Source: an uncultured Phocaeicola sp.
Lineage (GTDB): Bacteria > Bacteroidota > Bacteroidia > Bacteroidales > Bacteroidaceae
Reading direction: 5' to 3'
DNA: 33,389 nt
Assembly: GCA_944322395.1 (NCBI GenBank)
Contig: CALUPA010000024.1
Span: 1-33,389, forward strand
Shown here one piece after another: positions 26,370 to 33,389 of the stretch (its first letter is position 1; each line of letters begins with the position of its first letter). Below the pieces are notes generated by a model that saw only the letters and a list, made by a program, of their open reading frames with translations, was not told the DNA's origin and ran no database searches. The position numbers and the translations under genes are program-made.

Positions 26370-27764
26370 ATGAATACTAATTCAGCAACCGATAAGAACA
26401 TACAAATTAAAAATGCCAAATCCATACCAGACTGGCTTTTCGTTATTTGGGCTGGCAGTACTGCATTGTTGTCATACTCACTTGTATATGCACTACGTAA
26501 ACCGTTTACTGCGGCAGAATTCGAAGGACTACAATTTTTCGGAATGGATTATAAAATAGCAGTGAGCATAATCCAACTTCTAGGATACGTATTGGCAAAA
26601 TTATTAGGTATTAAATATATATCAGAACTAAAACCGGAAGGAAGACTGAAATTTATAATTGGGTCGGCTCTACTGTCTGAGATATCCCTTCTGGCATTTG
26701 GTCTTTTCCCTTTACCATTCAATATAATGGCTTTATTTTTCAACGGACTGTCATTAGGATGTATGTGGGGAGTAATATTCAGCTTTCTTGAGGGAAGAAG
26801 GACAACAGATATACTTGCCAGCATAATGGGAGTAAGTATGGCGCTCAGTTCGGGAGTTGCCAAATCATTAGGTCTATATGCACTAAACTCACTACACGTA
26901 AGCGAATTCTGGATGCCTGCACTGATTGGAGGTATAGCACTCCCACTTTTGTGCTTTACAGGATGGATGATGACCAAATTCCCTGCACCGACAGAAAAAG
27001 ATATAGCATCACGCTCTGTACGTGTAACATTGAACGGACAACAAAGATGGGAATTGTTCCGCAAATACATGCCTCTACTGATTATGTTATTCGGTGCGAA
27101 CCTCCTACTCACAGTACAAAGAGATATAAAAGAAGACTTCATCGTCTGCATAGTAGATGTATCGACCATATCATCATGGGCATTCGCACAAATAGACAGT
27201 ATTGCAACATTTGTCATGCTGGCAGTATTCGCCCTATTAGCAACTACTTATAATCATATGAAAGTCCTTTGCATACTATTGATACTATCCACCATAGGAA
27301 TGGGCAGTCTGGCAATAATAGGCGCAAATTTTGAAACTTATAATCTGCCTACCACAATATGGCTGTTCTTACAAAGTTTATGTCTGGACATAGCATATCT
27401 GAGTTTTCAAACTATATTTTTCGAAAGATTTATCGCTTGTTTCAAGATAAAAGGAAATGTAGGATTTTTCATAATAACAATAGACTTTGTAGGATATATG
27501 GGAACATTAGCAATCCTGCTTTTTAAAGAATTCCATGCTTCACATATTGACTGGGCCGAATTCTATAACAACATGAGTATATACATAGGCATAATATGTT
27601 GTATTGCATTTATCGGTTCGATAATATATATCATATACGAAAAATACAGAAAAAGTTCTATCGACCAGAATAATACGAAAAATAAAACCGTAAAGGAGAT
27701 AACTTCAAATATAGAAAACGAAACAATAACTACTAATATTTACTTAAAAGAATCAGCTATATGA
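26370..27764 (+). CDS. Putative 2-aminoethylphosphonate (organophosphate-like) MFS transporter, DUF5690-like
   Basis: 464 aa with about 12 hydrophobic segments in two halves and a polar C-terminal tail (about 430-464). It probably corresponds to the Bacteroidetes DUF5690 family. By-eye alignment with E. coli GlpT (OPA family) is informative. SLVYALRKPF (R43, TM1) matches YYLVRKNF, the R45 site. GANLLLTVQRDIKEDF (R251, TM7) matches IANVFVYLLRYGILDW, the R269 site. SSWA follows in both. In GlpT those two arginines bind the phosphate group. It heads an operon with phnX and phnW, overlapping phnX by 4 bases (ATGA), so uptake of 2-AEP is the inferred role. Substrate unproven. Confidence 0.78.
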   Translation: MNTNSATDKNIQIKNAKSIPDWLFVIWAGSTALLSYSLVYALRKPFTAAEFEGLQFFGMDYKIAVSIIQLLGYVLAKLLGIKYISELKPEGRLKFIIGSALLSEISLLAFGLFPLPFNIMALFFNGLSLGCMWGVIFSFLEGRRTTDILASIMGVSMALSSGVAKSLGLYALNSLHVSEFWMPALIGGIALPLLCFTGWMMTKFPAPTEKDIASRSVRVTLNGQQRWELFRKYMPLLIMLFGANLLLTVQRDIKEDFIVCIVDVSTISSWAFAQIDSIATFVMLAVFALLATTYNHMKVLCILLILSTIGMGSLAIIGANFETYNLPTTIWLFLQSLCLDIAYLSFQTIFFERFIACFKIKGNVGFFIITIDFVGYMGTLAILLFKEFHASHIDWAEFYNNMSIYIGIICCIAFIGSIIYIIYEKYRKSSIDQNNTKNKTVKEITSNIENETITTNIYLKESAI

Positions 27765-28558
27765 AAAAAATTGAATGTGTAATTATGGATTGGGCGGGTA
27801 CTACAATAGACTACGGATGTTTTGCACCTGTTTCAGCATTTATTGAAAGCTTCAGAATGATAGGCATCAACGTAACTGCAGCCGAAGCTCGTAAACCTAT
27901 GGGACTTACAAAAATAGACCATATACGCGCTTTGTTCGAAATGGAAAGCATCAACAGTGCATTTCGCCAAAAATATGGAAGGAATTACACTGAAAAAGAC
28001 GTAGAAAGCAGATATGCTGAATTTCAACGTCTGCTGTTTGCAACCCTAAAGGAATATACAGGCCCTATTTCAAATGTAATAGAGACAATAGACATACTGA
28101 GGCAAAGAGGGATAAAGATAGGTTCCACCACAGGATACACGAAAAAGATGATGGAAGTTGTAGTACCTGAAGCATCAAGCAAAGGCTATACCCCAGACAA
28201 TTATGTAACTTCTGACGACCTTCCTGCCGGACGTCCTTATCCATACATGATATATAAAAACATGTGCGATTTGGGAGTACCGTCAAGATTCTCAGTACTG
28301 AAATACGGGGACACAATTTCGGATATAAAAGAAGGTATAAATGCTGGTGTATGGAGCGTAGGTGTTATACTTGGAAGTAACGAACTTGGACTCACAGAAG
28401 AAGAAGTAAAAGCATTGTCACCAGAAGAACTTAAAAAAAAGATGGACGATGTAAGAAAAAGAATGTATGCAGCAGGAGCACACTACGTGGTAAATTCTAT
28501 AGACGAATTGCCTGACCTGATAGAATGTATTAACGCACGTATGGAAAACGAATTTTAA
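27761..28558 (+). CDS. phnX: Phosphonoacetaldehyde hydrolase (phosphonatase)
   Basis: Cleaves the C-P bond of phosphonoacetaldehyde to acetaldehyde and phosphate in the cytosol. 265 aa, HAD superfamily. Nucleophile D10 in IMDWAGTT and Schiff-base K51 in MGLTKIDH are 41 residues apart, exactly as D12/K53 in the B. cereus enzyme. The cap domain spans about 20-100, with GSTTGYTKKMM, AGRPYPYMIY and GDTISDIKEG as the later HAD motifs. The ATG overlaps the transporter stop (ATGA), implying translational coupling, and phnW follows after 32 bases. Confidence 0.96.
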   Translation: MKKIECVIMDWAGTTIDYGCFAPVSAFIESFRMIGINVTAAEARKPMGLTKIDHIRALFEMESINSAFRQKYGRNYTEKDVESRYAEFQRLLFATLKEYTGPISNVIETIDILRQRGIKIGSTTGYTKKMMEVVVPEASSKGYTPDNYVTSDDLPAGRPYPYMIYKNMCDLGVPSRFSVLKYGDTISDIKEGINAGVWSVGVILGSNELGLTEEEVKALSPEELKKKMDDVRKRMYAAGAHYVVNSIDELPDLIECINARMENEF

Positions 28559-28590
28559 AACAATAATTTCAACATAAAAAAGTTACCGAT

Positions 28591-29685
28591 ATGAGACCTT
28601 ATTTATTATTAACCCCGGGCCCACTTACAACAAGTGAAAGTGTAAAACAAGCCATGACGAGTGACTGGTGTACATGGGATGAAGACTACAACATAGGAAT
28701 AGTAGAAGTCATAAGAAAAGAACTTACAGAACTGGCAAGCAGTCGTCCTGGAGAATACACTGCAGTACTCATGCAGGGAAGCGGAAGTTTCTGTGTTGAA
28801 GCCACACTTGGCTCAGTAATACGAGAAAATGAGAAACTGCTGGTTGTAGCAAACGGAGCATACGGAAAACGAATGGGTACAATATCAGAATACTATCATA
28901 TAAACCACGAACTGATGGGATTTGAGGAAACACAGACTGTAAATCCTGATAAAGTTGATGCTTACCTAAAAGAACATCCTGAAGTAACACACGTATCAGT
29001 GGTACACTGTGAAACTACAACAGGGGTTCTCAATCCGTTAAAAGAAATTGCACAGGTAGTAAAGAAACACAACAAGACATTCATAGTAGATGCAATGAGC
29101 AGTTTCGGTGGGGTACCTATCGATATGTATGAACTCGGAATAGACTTCATGATAAGCAGCGCAAACAAATGTATTCAAGGTGTACCAGGTTTTGGATTTA
29201 TCATTGCACGACGCTCTATATTGGAAAAATGTAAAGGTGTGGCACGCTCACTAGCACTCGATTTGTACGAACAGTGGGACACTATGGAGAAAGGACATGG
29301 CAAATGGAGATTTACCTCACCTACACACGTAGTAAGAGCTTTCATGCAAGCCATAACAGAACTCAAGGAAGAAGGAGGTATAGCAGCAAGACATACACGC
29401 TACACAGAGAACCACAAAGTACTGGTAGAAGGTATGAGAGAATTAGGTTTCAAGACACTGTTACCAGATTCAGAACAGTCACCGGTGATAACATCATTCT
29501 ATTACCCAGACAATTCTTTCAATTTCAAGGATTTCTATGAAAAACTTAAAAATAAAGGATTCGTTATATATCCGGGAAAAATATCACAGGCTGACACATT
29601 CCGTATAGGTAATATAGGAGATGTATATCCTGAAGACTTCAGAAATCTGGTAGCGGCTATCAAGGAAATACAAAACGAAAAATAA
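28591..29685 (+). CDS. phnW: 2-aminoethylphosphonate--pyruvate transaminase
   Basis: PLP-dependent class V-fold aminotransferase converting 2-AEP plus pyruvate to phosphonoacetaldehyde plus alanine, the step before PhnX. 364 aa, full length. [15 protein letters not shown] at the N-terminus, the cofactor-binding [15 protein letters not shown] and the PLP lysine K193 in [15 protein letters not shown] (K194 in the Salmonella enzyme) are present. Gene order phnX-phnW follows the transporter. The downstream porin gene is separated by a 73-base gap holding a long hairpin. Confidence 0.96.
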   Translation: MRPYLLLTPGPLTTSESVKQAMTSDWCTWDEDYNIGIVEVIRKELTELASSRPGEYTAVLMQGSGSFCVEATLGSVIRENEKLLVVANGAYGKRMGTISEYYHINHELMGFEETQTVNPDKVDAYLKEHPEVTHVSVVHCETTTGVLNPLKEIAQVVKKHNKTFIVDAMSSFGGVPIDMYELGIDFMISSANKCIQGVPGFGFIIARRSILEKCKGVARSLALDLYEQWDTMEKGHGKWRFTSPTHVVRAFMQAITELKEEGGIAARHTRYTENHKVLVEGMRELGFKTLLPDSEQSPVITSFYYPDNSFNFKDFYEKLKNKGFVIYPGKISQADTFRIGNIGDVYPEDFRNLVAAIKEIQNEK

Positions 29686-29702
29686 TATTACAAATATTTC
29701 TC

Positions 29703-29741
29703 ACCGGTCCTAAATAATCGTAACGATTATTTAAGACCGGT
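29703..29741. repeat. Long inverted repeat between phnW and the porin gene
   Basis: Arms 29703-29720 (ACCGGTCCTAAATAATCG) and 29724-29741 match at 17 of 18 positions around a TAA loop. No T tract follows on either strand. As RNA it would be a very stable hairpin that could set the 3' end of the upstream part of the transcript or protect it. As DNA it is a near-perfect 39-bp palindrome. Not a canonical rho-independent terminator. Confidence 0.85.
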
Positions 29742-29758
29742 AACTACAAATACTCCTG

Positions 29759-30922
29759 ATGAAAAGTCACAACATTAATACCCACACGAATATTCCGGTA
29801 AAAATTATATTTGCATCCATCATTATAATATTTCAGGGCATTTCGTCAAAAGCGCAGGATTCTATGAAATTGAGATTCCGTTCCAGAGCCTTAATGGATG
29901 CCTCCATATCAGGATATTGCAACAATGAAACAAGAACTTATTATTCGTTTGAAGACTTCAGAATAGGATTTAAGGCTTCATACAAAAAAGATGAAATAAA
30001 AGTTGATATAGGAATTGACGAAAGCAAATTGAAAATAAAAGATTTCATTTATAACCGTCACTTCAACAATAGCATATTGAGTATAGGTAATATGTATGAA
30101 CCTTTCTCAATAGATATGCTGATAAGTACTGCCGATTTAAGATTTCATCAGTCTGCAGCATCAGTACAAGCATTTACCAACAGTCGCCGGTTTGGAACAA
30201 CTTATCATATATTCAACAACAGTTATTATTTTGCAACGGGAGTTTTTACAAATAGCGACATCAATAATCTAAAGAACAATACTGACGGAACATTTATCCT
30301 CACTTCAAGAGGTGTTTGGAGAAAACAATACAGACCTTACAAATCATTCCTGCATCTTGGAAGTGCTATTTCACTCCGAAGCAAACTTAAAAACAAAAAA
30401 AATCCTTATAATGTCACACAAGAGAGTAATGGTGTCACATCACTATTCGACAAGCCATTACTATATACTGAGCTGACTAATGCCAGATACGAGTTTAAAG
30501 CCATGACTGAATTATTATATACTTCGGAAAGGTTTATGATACAGTCTGAATATTTCATAAAACTGACAAGACTCAGTAACGATACACCCAACTATATATC
30601 ACACGGAGGTTATATACAGGGAAGCATTCTACTCATTGGCAAGGGATTTGGATATGATTCACAATATGCCATTCCTGAAAAGCCTAAAGACAGTGAATCC
30701 ATGGAACTGTCCATTAGGGCAAACTATACAAACATGAATAATAGAAAGGCTGATATATACGGAGGCGAAGAAACAGATTTTTCGATAGGAATAAATTATT
30801 ATTTCAATAATTTTTTCGGCATCAAGCTAAATTGCAGCTATGTACATTCTGGAAAATATTGTAACGATTTCTACAGAAAAGACATTATTATACCACAAGC
30901 CAGAGTTCAATATATATTTTAG
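29759..30922 (+). CDS. OprO/OprP-like (phosphate-selective type) outer-membrane porin
   Basis: 387 aa. Signal peptide up to about residue 32 (KIIFASIIIIFQGISSKAQ), preceded by a longish polar start. The mature chain is a beta-barrel. SFEDFRIGFKASYKKDEIKVDIGIDESKLKIKDF-like strands and SIGNMYEPFSIDMLISTADLRF match the layout of the OprO/OprP porin family (GxxxxPFS followed by a Ser/Thr strand, then ATGVFTN and GGYIQGSI). The C-terminus ends in ARVQYIF, a standard barrel end. It is last in the 2-AEP module, so passage of anionic phosphonate across the outer membrane is the likely role. Substrate is inferred from family and context. No separate promoter is evident. Confidence 0.83.
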   Translation: MKSHNINTHTNIPVKIIFASIIIIFQGISSKAQDSMKLRFRSRALMDASISGYCNNETRTYYSFEDFRIGFKASYKKDEIKVDIGIDESKLKIKDFIYNRHFNNSILSIGNMYEPFSIDMLISTADLRFHQSAASVQAFTNSRRFGTTYHIFNNSYYFATGVFTNSDINNLKNNTDGTFILTSRGVWRKQYRPYKSFLHLGSAISLRSKLKNKKNPYNVTQESNGVTSLFDKPLLYTELTNARYEFKAMTELLYTSERFMIQSEYFIKLTRLSNDTPNYISHGGYIQGSILLIGKGFGYDSQYAIPEKPKDSESMELSIRANYTNMNNRKADIYGGEETDFSIGINYYFNNFFGIKLNCSYVHSGKYCNDFYRKDIIIPQARVQYIF

Positions 30923-30936
30923 TTTAATAAATAAAA

Positions 30937-30972
30937 AAACAGATGTTCACCACAACAAATGAGCATCTGTTT
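30937..30972. terminator. Bidirectional terminator between the porin and CBM9-like genes
   Basis: Arms 30937-30949 (AAACAGATGTTCA) and 30960-30972 pair over 13 positions with one mismatch, with a 10-nt loop. The - strand side runs into seven T, so it is strongest for the CBM9-like gene; the + side has TTTAATTATT. Confidence 0.85.
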
Positions 30973-30990
30973 AATTATTAATTAACGGAA

Positions 30991-31641
30991 TTATTTCTCA
31001 AAAACCATTTTCCCGAAAAACTCAGGACAGTGGAAACAAGGCTGAGGCAAATCTATCGGACTCCATGAAAGAAAATGTGGAGTCTGCAGCAGGTCGCCAC
31101 ACTTATAGAAATTACCTCTCAATGTAATTCCAGACAAGTCTTTAATATTGTGATTGAATAATGAAGTGGAAGGTATTACCAAAGAGAGTTCCCATGAACA
31201 CTCACCAATACGTTCCTCAAATGGGTCCCTTCCCAACGAAGACCACCTTTTGACATTAGCCAGCACATTTTCAGGAGCATGATGTCTGTCACCCTTTATA
31301 CCAAAGTTAACAAGCAATGTTCCCGCACAGTTGCATTCAAAATTATAATACTCATCTTCATTTTCAGCACGTACGAAAAACTCACAACATGAGTCTTCCC
31401 ATACCCTCCCCTGATCAGCTGGAGCAACAGCCTTTACGCTAGCTTCAGTAACCTTATAGTTGACCAATATCGAATCACCAGTATGTGCAACTCTGAACTT
31501 TACATCAGGACGATACGGATAATCAGACCAGTTAACTACATCAATTGAATTATATTCTACTGAAAAATCATCCATCAGTCTACTTACATGCTCTGCTTCA
31601 TATACAGAACATGTAATTTTTTTTACAGCAATTTCTTTCAT
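30991..31641 (-). CDS. Carbohydrate-binding family 9-like protein
   Basis: 216 aa. Resembles the CBM9-like beta-sandwich family common in Bacteroidetes: VKFRVAHTGDSILVNYKVTE, RVWEDSCCEFFVRAENEDEYYNFECN and SWELSLVIPSTSLF are the typical blocks. There is no signal peptide, so it appears cytosolic, unlike most CBM9 modules, which are attached to secreted enzymes. C-terminal FHCPEFFGKMVF is also family-like. Many Cys residues. Sugar binding is assumed from the family and has not been read from specific residues. Transcribed alone from a -7 box at 31673. Confidence 0.85.
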   Translation of the reverse strand: MKEIAVKKITCSVYEAEHVSRLMDDFSVEYNSIDVVNWSDYPYRPDVKFRVAHTGDSILVNYKVTEASVKAVAPADQGRVWEDSCCEFFVRAENEDEYYNFECNCAGTLLVNFGIKGDRHHAPENVLANVKRWSSLGRDPFEERIGECSWELSLVIPSTSLFNHNIKDLSGITLRGNFYKCGDLLQTPHFLSWSPIDLPQPCFHCPEFFGKMVFEK

Positions 31642-31672
31642 TATTTTTTAAGCATAAACATATGGTACGATG

Positions 31673-31680
31673 CAAATATA
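31673..31680 (-). promoter_or_regulatory. Putative -7 box for the CBM9-like gene
   Basis: On the - strand it reads TATATTTG, 31 bases before the ATG. TTTG copies lie upstream at spacings of 16 and 10 nt (31697-31700 and 31691-31694), shorter than the usual 19-21. Confidence 0.45.
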
Positions 31681-31766
31681 CAAAAAAATCCAAATACAAA
31701 CTCATATTCACATAATAAGTTTATATTTGGAATCATTATTACATAAATTATTTTTTAATAAAAATA

Positions 31767-33272
31767 TCACCTCTTATCCCAAAAACTTGGAGCAAACATC
31801 AGCAATATACCAAACAATTCCAAACGCCCTATAAGCATAAGGAAAGACGAAACCCACTTTGCCGCATCAGGAAGAGCACTCCAAGAATATGCAGGTCCGA
31901 AACTACCAAATCCAGGACCTACGTTACCTATACTTGATATTGCTATCCCCATAGCTTCTACCATCTCCAGCCCCATAACCATGAGGATAAACCAACCGAC
32001 AAAAGTACATATAATATAAAGCATGGCAAATGTCGTTACAGTAGATATGGTGGACGATGATACAGAATGCCCGTTAACCTTCACAGGCAATACTGCCCGC
32101 GGATGCATAAGTCTGTTAAATTCATTCTTCACGTTCTGCAGAATTATCAGAAGTCGCATAGACTTCACACCACCGGCAGTAGATCCAGTGCACCCTCCTG
32201 CAAACATTATATACACAATAAGAATCAAGGTAAAATGGGGCCATGTAGAATAATCATCTGTTGCATATCCGCACGATGTGTGTATCGTTACGACCTGGAA
32301 AAAAGCACGCCGGAAAGCTAGTTCAAGACCATATCCTTTAATAAAATACAATGCCAAAGTTATAATTCCGGTAACTATCCCGACAGAAGAAAGAAAACAC
32401 CTAGTCTCGACATCTTTCAACCACAACATAGGCTTTCCCTTGAAAATAAGGAAATAGAGAGAATAATTCAAGGCAGATAGCATTGTAAAAATTGTTATCA
32501 CATATTCTATAAATGCCGAGTTCCAATAAGCTACACTACTTTGTTTAGTAGAAAAACCACCCGTTGCCGTTGATGTAAATGAATGGCAAACTGCATCGAA
32601 TACACTCATACCTCCTAGCCAAAGCAGAAAAGCCTCTACAATAGTCAGAATAAGATAAACCATCCACAAACTTTTTGCCATCTTGCTAATCTTAGGATGA
32701 ATTTTATCATGATTTACTCCTGTTGCTTCAGCCGAAAAAAGAACTTGATTTCCCACACCAAATATTGGCAATATGGCTATGGTGAAGAACACAATACCCA
32801 ATCCACCTATCCATTGGGTAAAACTTCTCCAGAACAGCATACCTTTAGAGAGTGATTCTATATTGTCTAGTATAGAAGCACCTGTAGTGGTGAATCCGGA
32901 CATCGTTTCAAAAAATGCATCGGTAACTGACGGAATGCTGCCACTTATATAAAAAGGCAACATGCCGAACAATGTAAAGAACAGCCATGTAAAAGCAACA
33001 ATGCAGTATCCGTCTCTCCGTGAAAGGTTTTTATCGGCATTCTTACCCAAAAACATCAGAATACCGCCCACACCGAGATTTATCAACAATGAATATACGA
33101 AATATATATAATCACTTTCATTATATAAAAGGGAAACCAATGTGCATACCAAAAACATCATACCCTCAAGATAGAGCAGTATGCCAAGAATCCTGAAAAT
33201 CATTTTACGATTCAACAGGCTATGACCGCGACCGGTCCCTACATGCATTTGCGAACTGATGAAGTCTTCCAT
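31767..33272 (-). CDS. trkH: TrkH-family potassium uptake membrane subunit
   Basis: 501 aa. Inner-membrane K+ channel-like subunit that works with a TrkA regulatory protein (not in the window). About ten hydrophobic segments in four M1-P-M2 repeats. Filter regions are visible as MSGFTTTGAS (repeat 1), FTSTATGGFST (repeat 2), IHTSCGYATDD (repeat 3) and SIGNVGPGFGS (repeat 4), and GGCTGSTAGGVKSMRL is the conserved intramembrane loop. The start is uncertain: Met1 at 33272 is only 14 bases from a terminator hairpin and adds 23 polar residues, while Met24 (33203, MIFRILGILLYLEG) is closer to the usual family start. Confidence 0.95.
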   Translation of the reverse strand: MEDFISSQMHVGTGRGHSLLNRKMIFRILGILLYLEGMMFLVCTLVSLLYNESDYIYFVYSLLINLGVGGILMFLGKNADKNLSRRDGYCIVAFTWLFFTLFGMLPFYISGSIPSVTDAFFETMSGFTTTGASILDNIESLSKGMLFWRSFTQWIGGLGIVFFTIAILPIFGVGNQVLFSAEATGVNHDKIHPKISKMAKSLWMVYLILTIVEAFLLWLGGMSVFDAVCHSFTSTATGGFSTKQSSVAYWNSAFIEYVITIFTMLSALNYSLYFLIFKGKPMLWLKDVETRCFLSSVGIVTGIITLALYFIKGYGLELAFRRAFFQVVTIHTSCGYATDDYSTWPHFTLILIVYIMFAGGCTGSTAGGVKSMRLLIILQNVKNEFNRLMHPRAVLPVKVNGHSVSSSTISTVTTFAMLYIICTFVGWFILMVMGLEMVEAMGIAISSIGNVGPGFGSFGPAYSWSALPDAAKWVSSFLMLIGRLELFGILLMFAPSFWDKR

Positions 33273-33285
33273 ACGTTTATAAATT

Positions 33286-33309
33286 AAAAAAGAGGCTATT
33301 TAAGCCTCT
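33286..33309 (-). terminator. Terminator of the tRNA-Pro gene
   Basis: AGAGGCT (33291-33297) pairs with 33303-33309 (7 bp) around a 5-nt loop. On the - strand it is followed by TTTTTAATTT. It lies just past the tRNA 3' end and just before the trkH start. Confidence 0.82.
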
Positions 33310-33317
33310 CTCTTCCG

Positions 33318-33389
33318 TCGGGGTACCAGGATTCGAACCTGGGACCCCCTGCTCCCAAAGCAGGTGCGCTAACCGGACTGCGCTACACC
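33318..33389 (-). tRNA. tRNA-Pro (anticodon TGG), 5' end cut by the window edge
   Basis: Read on the - strand: D arm GCGCAGTCCGGTTAGCGC, anticodon stem CCTGC/GCAGG with loop TTTGGGA (anticodon TGG), T arm CCAGG-TTCGAAT-CCTGG, acceptor 3' strand TACCCCG and discriminator A at 33318. The first three acceptor bases (expected CGG) lie beyond base 33389. The 3' CCA is not encoded (CGG follows). Confidence 0.95.

Noticed and set aside
26549-27217. 222-aa open frame antisense to the transporter gene
   Set aside because: It mirrors the hydrophobic coding sequence on the other strand, has no recognisable domain and no promoter, and lies entirely inside a well-supported gene.
31711-31766. Search for a trkH terminator
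   Set aside because: Only a weak 6-bp TAATAA/TTATTA repeat spanning this gap is visible; not enough to call.

Overview
The window reads as ordinary chromosome of a Bacteroidales bacterium (Bacteroides/Phocaeicola-like). The evidence is AT-rich DNA, promoter cores of the Bacteroidetes type (TAnnTTTG at -7, sometimes with TTTG at -33), almost no Shine-Dalgarno sequences, many Cys-anchored lipoproteins and outer-membrane barrels, and family-typical genes (S46 peptidase, DUF3078, PorT-like barrel, TRIC channel, pyrB-pyrI). No species call is justified. No insertion sequence, phage, CRISPR array or rRNA was seen. One tRNA-Pro is cut by the right edge.

Layout. 1-2105 (+): S46 dipeptidyl-peptidase with the DPP11-type Arg, 5' end outside the window. 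2286-4613 (-): PBP1A. 4817-6916 (-): an operon of a small outer-membrane barrel and two acidic lipoproteins. 6917-7428: very AT-rich divergent control region. 7429-8058 (+): HU-like protein with a C-terminal winged-helix-like domain. 8162-10741 (-): orphan GH78 alpha-L-rhamnosidase. 10928-14990 (+): pyrB, pyrI, flavin reductase, PorT-like barrel, glyA. 15064-15780 (+): OmpA-family lipoprotein. 15817-18901 (-): DUF3078 protein, TRIC channel, DUF1460 protein. 19117-22593 (+): pyrG-yidC. 22689-25209 (+): DPP5-like S9 peptidase and YjbQ. 25249-26136 (-): HTH protein of unknown role. 26370-30922 (+): 2-aminoethylphosphonate (2-AEP) module. 30991-31641 (-): CBM9-like protein. 31767-33272 (-): TrkH. 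33318-33389 (-): tRNA-Pro.

The most interesting part is 25249-30972. PhnW and PhnX form the hydrolytic 2-AEP pathway (2-AEP to phosphonoacetaldehyde to acetaldehyde plus phosphate). They are co-transcribed with a 12-TM-type carrier and an OprO/OprP-like porin. The carrier keeps the two arginines that bind phosphate in GlpT-type organophosphate antiporters. Together they look like a self-contained outer membrane to cytosol phosphonate acquisition route without an ABC transporter. A divergent gene with an N-terminal HTH lies upstream. The intergenic region between them carries two sets of 11-bp-period direct repeats, the architecture used by PhoB/OmpR-type regulators. The link to phosphonate transport and to Pho-type control is inference; the enzyme calls are firm.

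The second notable locus is the leader of the HU-like gene. A good Bacteroidetes promoter is followed by a roughly 170-nt leader in which one segment can pair with either of two flanking copies, giving mutually exclusive hairpins.
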